Shown here: piece after piece, positions 1 through 4,497 of the stretch
Layout of the letters: each line of letters starts with the position of its first letter
Position numbering within the stretch: position 1 is the first letter of the stretch
Source: Actinomycetota bacterium
GTDB taxonomy: Bacteria > Actinomycetota > AC-67
Direction: 5' to 3'
NCBI GenBank assembly: GCA_005883175.1
Contig: VAYV01000283.1
Coordinates: 1-5,082 of the forward strand
DNA length: 5,082 nt
Notes under the pieces: generated by a model
The model's input: the letters and a program-made list of their open reading frames with translations, nothing else
Databases searched by the model: none
Told to the model about the DNA's origin: nothing
Made by a program: the position numbers and the translations under genes

Positions 1-218
1 ACGCCCGGAACAACTGGGTGCGACGCGAACGCCGCGCGCACGTCAACGGCCACGAGTGCGGCCGCCCTGGGATCGGACGAGACGAACATGACTTCGTCGC
101 CGATGAGCTTTACGACCCGGCCGCCTTGCTCCCGTACGCTGGCGATCGCGCGATCTTCAAACGCGCCGAGCACCGCTCCCAGGTCCGCAAGCCCCAGACG
201 CTGCGTCATCGCCGTCGA
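1..218 (-). pseudogene. Class III adenylate/guanylate cyclase, catalytic-domain fragment, continues past window start
   Basis: This is the catalytic half of the cyclase whose regulatory half lies at 157-822, read in a different frame. Reading leftwards from about 218, the frame gives STAMTQRLGLADL, then LGAFEDRAI, then GGRVVKLIGDEVMF (about positions 80-130), then SSDPRAAALVAVDV, and stays open to the edge. GGRVVKxIGDEVMF is the hallmark of the class III nucleotide cyclase domain, and its Asp is the second metal-binding aspartate. The family motif that should come just before TAMTQRL, a FVDLVGFT-like block carrying the first metal-binding Asp, is absent in all three minus-strand frames. The fragment has no start of its own. 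Intact, it would make cyclic AMP from ATP. As it stands, the two halves are out of frame and the catalytic site incomplete. Domain identity is very sure; whether the lesion is biological or an assembly fault is unknown. Confidence 0.85.
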
Positions 219-822
219 GCGTACCGCGGAACGTTCGGCGCGCCGCGATGAGATGGCTACGGAGCATCTCGTCGATGAGTGCCATCATGAGCGGTATCAA
301 GTCTGCAGCCGCCGTGTTCGCGCGCGCGATCGCGAGCGGGTCTTCGCGTTCGGCGACGATGGGTGCCTGGACGTTGATGAGGAAGGCGGACACGACCGCC
401 TCGGCGATCCGCTCGGTAGCCGACCCGAGCACGCGCGTGAGCTGGATGATCGCGTCACGTCCGAACACGCGCTCGGCGGACGCGAACGTGGCGAGCAGAT
501 CCGCCTGTCTTTCCGAGAAGCTGCGCGCGCCCGGTTCGGGATCGGGGAACCCGGCGGCCCGGTTGATCCGCAACACGAGATCTTCGGAAAGCCCGGAACG
601 CGCGACTGTTTCATCGAGCGTGAGCAAGTCGCGTCCCGATCGGAGCTTGAGAACCGATGCGAGCCCCGGGAGCTCGTTGCGGAACTCGGTGAGATCCTCC
701 TTCGTTGCGCCGAGCCCGGCCAGGTATTCGAGTAGTGCGAGAGTTTCGGTTGCGTCTGGCGCGTTGGGATCGTAAAGCCCCAACTCAACGCCCCCGTGCT
801 GCCGTGTAGTGGGCCGGTCCAA
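157..822 (-). pseudogene. Adenylate cyclase N-terminal regulatory domain, frame-disrupted before the catalytic domain
   Basis: This frame encodes the all-helical regulatory domain found in front of actinobacterial class III cyclases of the Rv1264 type (Ad_Cy_reg family). Recognisable blocks in order are GLYDPNAPDA, LLEYLAGLGATKEDL, LPGLASVLKLRSG, LRINRAAGFPDPEPGARSFS, RVLGSATERIAEAVVSAFL and DEMLRSHLIAARR. After AARR (about 230-240) the frame runs into non-homologous sequence and stops at 157-159, while the catalytic domain resumes in another frame. The frame offset implies a net loss of 3k+2 bases. In characterised relatives this domain senses pH or other signals and restrains the cyclase. 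The start is uncertain: TTG at 822 has no Shine-Dalgarno, while TTG at 783 has GGGGGC about seven bases upstream and begins just before GLYDPN. The frame stays open upstream to a TAG at 940-942 without any ATG, GTG or TTG between that stop and 822. An isolated regulatory domain could still be translated. Confidence 0.85.
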
Positions 823-908
823 CTTGAGAGTAGGCAGACCGTCAACGATGATTGGCGTGACCGCAAGCAGTCCGGTTTCTGCGCCTAGTCCGACGTTAAT
901 CGTGAGGG

Positions 909-925
909 TCTTCGTGCCACGAAGA
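909..925. promoter_or_regulatory. Candidate operator: 8-bp-arm inverted repeat
   Basis: TCTTCGTG (909-916), one central base, then CACGAAGA (918-925): a perfect 17-bp dyad in the divergent intergenic region. Its size and near-zero spacer fit a dimeric repressor site better than a terminator, and no T run follows on either strand. The regulator is not identified in the window. Confidence 0.4.
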
Positions 926-928
926 GCG

Positions 929-967
929 AGCGTCGAACGCTAATTGTCGGGCGTTCATACTCGAACG
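929..967. promoter_or_regulatory. Clustered GAACG/CGTTC inverted repeats
   Basis: AGCGT-CGA-ACGCT forms a dyad at 929-941. GAACGC (935-940) is then repeated inverted as GCGTTC (951-956) after 10 bp, and CGTTC (952-956) pairs again with GAACG (963-967) across a six-base loop. Three copies of the same pentamer in alternating orientation within 33 bp look like a multi-site operator, but no binding protein can be named from the sequence. Confidence 0.35.
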
Positions 968-1026
968 AGCCAGGAGAAGGACTCCGCCAATCGTTCGCGA
1001 AACCGATCGGCTAGTTGAATGGAATC

Positions 1027-1044
1027 CTCGCGCGATCGCGCGAG
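1027..1044. promoter_or_regulatory. 18-bp perfect palindrome abutting the ribosome binding site
   Basis: CTCGCGCGATCGCGCGAG is fully self-complementary. It ends one base before the GGAGG of the downstream gene. In DNA it could be an operator; in RNA it could fold into a GC-rich hairpin close to the ribosome binding site and affect initiation. It contains the octamer GCGATCGC. Confidence 0.45.
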
Positions 1045-1045
1045 C

Positions 1046-1050
1046 GGAGG
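1046..1050 (+). promoter_or_regulatory. Shine-Dalgarno deciding the start at 1057
   Basis: A perfect GGAGG lies six bases before ATG 1057. It selects this start over the in-frame ATG at 1015, which has no such site and would add 14 residues encoded across the palindrome. Confidence 0.8.
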
Positions 1051-1056
1051 GTTGTA

Positions 1057-1473
1057 ATGAAGAAGAACCTCAACGCTAAGGAGCGGGCGTACGTCGAGCG
1101 CGCACGCGTTTGCCACGTTGGTTCGGTCGGCGCCGACGGGCATCCGCACACCGCGCCGGTATCGCCCGCGTGCGACGCGAAAGCTCGCACGTTCTACGTC
1201 GGCACCGACCGCGGGGGCCGGACCGCGACGAACCTCCGCGCGCGCCCGCGCGCATCGGTGGCGTTCGACGATTACGCGGAGAGTTGGCGCGGTCTGCACG
1301 GTGTGATCCTGAGAGCGCGTGCGTACAAGCTGGAGCGCGGCAAAGAGTTCGAGCGCGCGATCGGCGTGCTCCAAAAGAAGTTCCGCCAGTATCGGTCGAT
1401 CGAGATCGATTACGTGCTGGCGCTCCGGGTTGAAGGCGTCGTCGCTTCCTGGGGCTTGACGAGCCGCCGATGA
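1057..1473 (+). CDS. Pyridoxamine 5'-phosphate oxidase family (F420/FMN split-barrel) protein
   Basis: This intact 138-residue protein resembles the actinobacterial PPOX-class proteins of the Rv0121 type. The signature strands are visible: VCHVGSVGADGHPHTAPVSP (about 18-37), TFYVGTDRGGRTATNLRARP (45-64), ASVAFDDYAESWRGLHGVILRARA (66-89) and a C-terminal VLALRVEGVVASWG (120-133). The order small-residue strand, DG.PH..PV, then a basic R.TxNLRxxP cofactor-phosphate stretch, then DDY..W is typical of the single-domain split barrel binding FMN or F420 at a dimer interface. The substrate is not predictable; relatives reduce small molecules or simply bind F420. The start at 1057 is set by a strong Shine-Dalgarno. 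Its TGA overlaps the ATG of the lipase maturation factor gene (ATGA at 1470-1473), so the two are cotranscribed and translationally coupled. It is probably cytosolic, with no signal peptide or membrane segment. Confidence 0.88.
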   Translation: MKKNLNAKERAYVERARVCHVGSVGADGHPHTAPVSPACDAKARTFYVGTDRGGRTATNLRARPRASVAFDDYAESWRGLHGVILRARAYKLERGKEFERAIGVLQKKFRQYRSIEIDYVLALRVEGVVASWGLTSRR

Positions 1474-2249
1474 ACCGGCTCTGGGCCGAGCACTATTGGC
1501 TCGGCCGATTCGTTCTCCAGCGGGGAATCGCTCTCGTCTACCTCATCGCGTTCCTGGTTGCGCTCAGACAGTTCCGCCCGCTGCTCGGTGAACGCGGCTT
1601 GTTGCCTGCCCCGCGGTTCCTTGCGAGAACGACGTTGCGCCACGCACCGAGCGTGTTCCACGTGAAGTACTCCGACCGGCTGCTCGTCATCGTCTCCTGG
1701 AGCGGCATCATCCTTGCGGCGAGCGCAGTGCTGACGCTCCCAGAGCGCGCGCCCGAACCGGTCAACATCCTTGTGTGGGTCGCGATGTGGGTGCTGTACC
1801 TCTCGATCATGAACGTCGGGCAGATCTTCTACGGGTTCGGCTGGGAATCGCTGTTGTTGGAGGCGGGGTTCCTCGCGATCTTCCTCGGGGTCTCTCGGTG
1901 GGCGCCGCCGGTCGTGATCCTTTGGCTGATGCGATGGCTGCTGTTCCGCTTGGAGTTCGGTGCCGGGCTGATCAAGCTGAGAGGGGACCGTTGCTGGCGG
2001 GACCTCACGTGCCTCTACTACCACCACGAGACGCAGCCGATGCCGAATCCGTTCAGCCGTTGGTTCCATCTGCTCCCGAAGCCGCTGCACCGGATCGAAG
2101 TGGTCGGCAATCATTTCGCTCAGCTCGTCGCGCCGTTCGGCCTCTTCGCTCCGTCTTCGACGACGCCTGGTTGCGCGCGATCTTCCGTCTCTCGCCGGCG
2201 CATCACGTGGCGGGCCCGCTGTGGTTCATGGTTATCGTTCTGGGGGTAG
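1470..2249 (+). pseudogene. Lipase maturation factor family protein, N-terminal part up to a frame break
   Basis: Residues 1-228 (to about 2153) match the bacterial lipase maturation factor family (LMF1-like, Pfam LMF1): YWLGRFVLQRGIALVYLIAF, LLGERGLLPAPRFL, a segment around NVGQIFYGFGWESLLLEAGF (115-134), LFRLEFGAGLIKLRGDRCWR (158-177), LTCLYYHHETQPMPNPFSRW (179-198) and GNHFAQLVAPFGLFAP (213-228). Hydrophobic helices lie near residues 18-33, 71-90, 98-114, 127-141 and 145-160. After LFAP this frame becomes arginine/serine-rich nonsense and stops at 2247-2249. The family then resumes in another frame with FDDAWLRA, so part of the membrane domain is missing. In vertebrates LMF1 is an ER factor for lipase folding; the role of bacterial homologues is unknown. 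The start ATG overlaps the upstream stop and lacks its own Shine-Dalgarno, implying translational coupling. Family assignment is very sure. Confidence 0.88.
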
Positions 2250-2788
2250 GCGCGCTCGTCGTGTTCCTCAGCTACTGGCCTACTAAGAACATGGCCTCGC
2301 CGACGCAGTCGATGAATGCGAGCTTCAACTCGCTGCACCTCGTGAATACCTACGGTGCCTTCGGCAGCGTGACGCGCGAACGAGACGAAGTCATCGTGGA
2401 AGGGACGCTCGACACGACGATCACGTCCGCCACCGAGTGGCGCGAGTACGAGTTCAAGGGGAAGCCCGGCGACGTCAGGCGACGACCACCCCAAGTCGCG
2501 CCGTACCACCTGCGCTTGGACTGGTTGATGTGGTTCGCGGCGCTGTCGCCTGCGTACGCGCAAGGCTGGTTCATGCCGTTCCTCGCCAAGCTGATGCGGA
2601 ACGATCGACCCATGCTCGCTCTGTTGCGCAAGAATCCGTTCCCCGATCAGCCGCCGCGTTACGTTCGCGCCACGCTGTATCACTACCGATTCGCGACGCG
2701 GGCCGAACGCAAACAGAGCGGGGTCTTCTGGGTTCGGTCATACGTTGGCGAGTACGTCCCCCCGGTCACTCTTCAACACACGTCCTGA
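2150..2788 (+). pseudogene. Lipase maturation factor family protein, C-terminal part in shifted frame
   Basis: This is the second half of the gene starting at 1470. From about 2150 the frame reads SVFDDAWLRAIF, then a transmembrane segment WFMVIVLGVGALVVFLSYWP, then the soluble family blocks LHLVNTYGAFGSVTRERDEV, EWREYEFKGKPGDVRRRPPQ, VAPYHLRLDWLMWFAA, NPFPDQPPRYVRATLYHYRF and a terminal WVRSYVGEYVPPV, ending at the TGA 2786-2788. These are the conserved C-terminal regions of bacterial LMF proteins and look well preserved. Codon starts here are offset from the 5' part so that a net loss of 3k+1 bases is implied. Family members usually have a further hydrophobic stretch and an aromatic NWLT-like loop, roughly 35-40 residues, between LFAP and this point; nothing like it exists here. 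Joined, the two parts would give about 440 residues plus the missing segment. Confidence 0.85.
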
Positions 2789-2797
2789 AGCGTCTGC

Positions 2798-3430
2798 TCA
2801 GATCAGGCTTCGCTTCACCGCGCGCGCAAGGAGCGCGGGGCCGACCCGCACCCACTCTCGCCAGACCTTTATGTCGACGAGCCCGGCTGCTGCGAGAGCG
2901 TCGCGCAGGTATTCGTCGAAAGGGGGGCCGCCACGCGGGGCGATCCAGGCGTAGACGGCGATCGCGACCCGTCCACCGGGCGCAAGCACGCGCGCCACTT
3001 CCTTTAGATCCGATCCGACCGACTCCCACAGTTGCACGTTGTTCGTGCTGAGGATCCCGTCGAACGATGCGTCGGGCCACGGCAGATGCGACACGAGGCC
3101 TTTTCGAAGGTCGACCGTGCCGTCTGCGATGGCGCGCCGATTGCGGCTGCTCGCCATGTCGATCATGGTCTGCGAAGGGTCGATGCCTGCGATCCGGCCG
3201 CGCCCGAGCCGCTCGGCCAGCATCCGGATGCCGACGCCGGGGCCGAAGCCGATCTCGAGCACGCGCTCGTCTCCCGTCAGGTCGAGCAGCCCGATCGCCC
3301 TGGCTTCGATGGACGCGTTGAAGAAGGACATGGCCTCCCCGGCGATCCGTCCGAGCAGCCCTCGTGGCAACACGAACTGATTGATCGGCCACGGTGGCCG
3401 GAACGGTCGAGGGGCTTCGCGCGCGGTCAT
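2798..3430 (-). CDS. Class I SAM-dependent methyltransferase
   Basis: This 210-residue protein has the canonical order of class I (UbiE/Methyltransf_11-like) motifs: motif I VLEIGFGPGVG (57-67) binding S-adenosylmethionine, GIDPSQTMI (82-90) whose acidic Asp84 should hold the ribose hydroxyls, LPWPDASFDGILSTNNVQLW (116-135) as motif II, and RVLAPGGRVAIA (147-158) as motif III. The N-terminal PFRPPW..NQFVLPRGLLGRIAGEAM block recurs in small methyltransferases of this type. The acceptor substrate cannot be inferred. ATG at 3430 is chosen because it follows the upstream stop by 13 bases with a GGGG stretch just before it; an ATG at 3475 would overlap the upstream gene by 32 bases. It forms an operon with the DksA-like gene and is convergent with the lipase maturation factor gene, with only nine bases between the stops. 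No frame damage is seen. Confidence 0.88.
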   Translation of the reverse strand: MTAREAPRPFRPPWPINQFVLPRGLLGRIAGEAMSFFNASIEARAIGLLDLTGDERVLEIGFGPGVGIRMLAERLGRGRIAGIDPSQTMIDMASSRNRRAIADGTVDLRKGLVSHLPWPDASFDGILSTNNVQLWESVGSDLKEVARVLAPGGRVAIAVYAWIAPRGGPPFDEYLRDALAAAGLVDIKVWREWVRVGPALLARAVKRSLI

Positions 3431-3443
3431 GAGTGGCCCCGAA

Positions 3444-3782
3444 TCAATTACCGTTGGAGCGCGCGCGCTCTTCATCCACGGTGCGCTCGGCCGTCGGGAT
3501 CGCTTCGAGCCGCGCGTCGGGGATCGGCTTCCCGCTCTCGATCGATAGGCCGTAGGTTCCCGCCGCGAGCCGTTGCTGTGCGCGTTCGACCGCCGCTAGC
3601 TGCGCGCGCAGATCTTCGCCACGTCCTTCGTCGAATTCGGCTTGCGAAAGCTCCGACGCCACGTTTCCAGGATCGGTCGGGTCGTTGACTTCCGAGTCAT
3701 CCTCCCGCGCGAGCGAACCCAGCGCGCGCTCGATCCGTTCACGTTCCGTACTCAGAAGCTCGCGCGCGCGCTCGACGTTCAC
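3444..3782 (-). CDS. DksA/TraR-family protein with all four zinc-finger cysteines replaced
   Basis: This 112-residue protein has the DksA/TraR layout: an N-terminal helix (about 3-25), an acidic loop NDPTDPGNVASE (33-44) where the coiled-coil tip lies in DksA, a second helix EDLRAQLAAVERAQQRLAAG (56-75), then GTYGLSIESGKPIPDARLEA, matching the family's GTYGxCxxCGxxIxxxRLxA. The four metal cysteines are replaced by Ser80, Ser83, Thr101 and Glu104, and the protein has no cysteine. Conservation of everything around the former finger (GTYG, SGKPIPDARLEA, IPTAE) says the fold is kept. DksA proteins bind RNA polymerase through the secondary channel; whether this one does is unproven. Such Cys-less versions occur in actinobacteria. 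The start is GTG at 3782, with no proper Shine-Dalgarno and a TAAACT hexamer placed for a leaderless transcript. The methyltransferase gene follows after 13 bases. Confidence 0.82.
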   Translation of the reverse strand: MNVERARELLSTERERIERALGSLAREDDSEVNDPTDPGNVASELSQAEFDEGRGEDLRAQLAAVERAQQRLAAGTYGLSIESGKPIPDARLEAIPTAERTVDEERARSNGN

Positions 3783-3966
3783 CGAACCAGTTTACCTTCG
3801 TACAAAGAAGACCACGAACGCGGTTGTGGCCAAAGAGCGCAACAAGAGTTCACTTCCATCTCGCATAGCCAGAGCCGTAGGATGACCACACAGTTCGTCG
3901 GCGGCTCCGCGGGCACAGTGCGCGGTCGAGCGCCTCCCCTAGATCGCGACAACTCTGGAGATCGCG
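3783..3966. other. Divergent intergenic region between the DksA-like and UBP zinc-finger genes
   Basis: This 184-bp stretch must carry promoters for both directions. On the plus strand a weak pair TTCCAT (3854-3859) and TAGGAT (3878-3883), 18 bases apart, could serve the zinc-finger gene. On the minus strand a TANNNT hexamer abuts the DksA-like start (separate entry). No RNA gene, small ORF with a ribosome site or strong dyad is seen. Confidence 0.5.
3789..3794 (-). promoter_or_regulatory. Candidate -10 element for a leaderless DksA-like mRNA
   Basis: On the minus strand TAAACT, a TANNNT-type -10 hexamer, ends seven bases before the GTG start at 3782. Placing the hexamer at -12 to -7 puts transcription start on the first base of the start codon. 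No clear -35 hexamer accompanies it. The nearest purine-rich stretch (GAAGG) is 12 bases from the start, too far for normal Shine-Dalgarno pairing. Confidence 0.4.
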
Positions 3967-4335
3967 ATGAATCAGTGCACGCACCTCGACCAGATCAAAG
4001 AGGTCACGCCGAGCAGTATGGTCGGCTGCTCCGATTGCATGGATTCTGGTGGACGATGGGTCCACCTTCGCATGTGCCTTATATGCGGGCGGGTGGGCTG
4101 CTGTGACTCGTCGCCGAGCCGTCACGCGTCGAAACACGCGGCAGCGGAAGCACACCCCATCGCTTCCTCGTTCGAGCCGGACGAGGAATGGAGCTGGTGC
4201 TACATCGATGAGGTCGCGCTCCTGATCGAAACGATTCCTCACCCACATCATCAGCCGTACGACACCGATGATCCGATCCACGATGCGGCAACTGTGGCAC
4301 TGCGCGAAACACGCCGCGGGCTTGTGGCTCCATAG
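3967..4335 (+). CDS. UBP-type zinc-finger domain protein
   Basis: This 122-residue protein is essentially one zf-UBP domain. The zinc ligands show the family spacing: Cys4 and His6, then Cys21-x2-Cys24, Cys37-x2-Cys40 followed by GRVGCC (Cys45, Cys46), then His53, His57 and His63 in SRHASKHAAAEAHPI. A WSWCYIDEVALLI stretch after the finger matches the C-terminal strand-helix edge of the domain. In eukaryotic USP5 and HDAC6 this fold binds the free C-terminal diglycine of ubiquitin. Bacterial stand-alone versions are widespread in actinobacteria and their ligand is unknown. GGAG at 3957-3960, six bases upstream, supports the ATG. The domain is complete. It is followed by GGAGG starting on the base after the stop, which serves the next short ORF, so the genes form a tight plus-strand group with the alpha/beta hydrolase. 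Confidence 0.87.
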   Translation: MNQCTHLDQIKEVTPSSMVGCSDCMDSGGRWVHLRMCLICGRVGCCDSSPSRHASKHAAAEAHPIASSFEPDEEWSWCYIDEVALLIETIPHPHHQPYDTDDPIHDAATVALRETRRGLVAP

Positions 4336-4340
4336 GGAGG
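4336..4340 (+). promoter_or_regulatory. Shine-Dalgarno for the short ORF at 4347
   Basis: A perfect GGAGG starts on the base after the zinc-finger stop codon. It lies six bases before ATG 4347 (three before the tandem ATG 4344), the same spacing as the good sites at 1046 and 3957. It argues that translation really starts here, although the frame closes after 23 codons. Confidence 0.6.
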
Positions 4341-4346
4341 TCGATG

Positions 4347-4497
4347 ATGCAAGAGCAACTGGCTCCATCGCCGGTTACCGATGAAGGGTGTCTCGCCCAG
4401 CGCGCGCGCCCACCATGAGACGATCAACGTCAACGTCGAAGGTGGCTGGACCACCCGAGCGGCTCTCCGAGTCGCCAAAGAGAGGGGGACGCAATGA
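4347..4497 (+). pseudogene. Short unrecognised ORF with an apparent frameshift at a (GC)5 run
   Basis: I do not recognise this gene. From ATG 4347, with an ideal Shine-Dalgarno, the frame reads MQEQLAPSPVTDEGCLAQRA and ends at TGA 4416-4418 after 23 residues. A different frame carries a more protein-like HHETINVNVEGGW followed by TTRAALRVAKERGTQ and stops at TGA 4495-4497, overlapping the hydrolase ATG by ATGA. The two frames join if one GC unit is added to the (GC)5 run at 4400-4409, giving a protein of about 51 residues with a good start and a coupled stop. As written, the second frame has only ATG 4381 as a start, with no ribosome site. Both ORFs are short enough to arise by chance, so the joined gene is a hypothesis. 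A single-frame 38-residue peptide at 4381-4497 is the alternative. Confidence 0.35.
4484..4488 (+). promoter_or_regulatory. Shine-Dalgarno for the hydrolase gene
   Basis: GGGGG within GAGAGGGGGAC lies five bases before ATG 4494 and fixes the hydrolase start; no in-frame alternative with a comparable site is seen. Confidence 0.6.

Larger units (their letters stand above)
823..1056. other. Divergent intergenic region rich in inverted repeats
   Basis: This 234-bp stretch separates the minus-strand cyclase from the plus-strand oxidase-like/lipase-maturation-factor pair, so promoters for both should lie here. I see no convincing sigma-70-type -35/-10 pair for either gene. What stands out is dyad symmetry, listed separately: 909-925, 929-941, 952-967 and 1027-1044, plus short perfect palindromes TTCGCGAA (994-1001) and CCGATCGG (1003-1010). 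No tRNA, small gene or terminator is evident. Confidence 0.6.

Noticed and set aside
88..775. Two long plus-strand open frames opposite the cyclase
   Set aside because: Low-complexity Arg/Ser/Glu-rich products with no motifs, antisense to a well-supported cyclase sequence.
823..939. N-terminal extension of the cyclase frame, reading protein-like TINVGLGAETGLLAVTPIIV upstream of 822
   Set aside because: The frame is open back to a TAG at 940-942 but has no ATG, GTG or TTG in it, and cyclases of this type usually begin shortly before GLYDP.
944..961. TTGTCG and CATACT as a plus-strand promoter for the oxidase-like gene
   Set aside because: The spacer is only six bases, far short of 16-19, and no better -35 lies at the right distance.
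1410..2114. A 234-residue open frame on the minus strand opposite the lipase maturation factor gene
   Set aside because: It is arginine-, glutamate- and proline-rich with no recognisable domain, and it lies opposite a clearly homologous coding region; typical antisense openness of GC-rich DNA.
2784..2816. Possible terminator between the convergent genes, GAAGCG (2787-2792) pairing with CGCTTC (2811-2816)
   Set aside because: Short stem with an 18-base loop, no T run, and it lies inside the 3' end of the methyltransferase gene.
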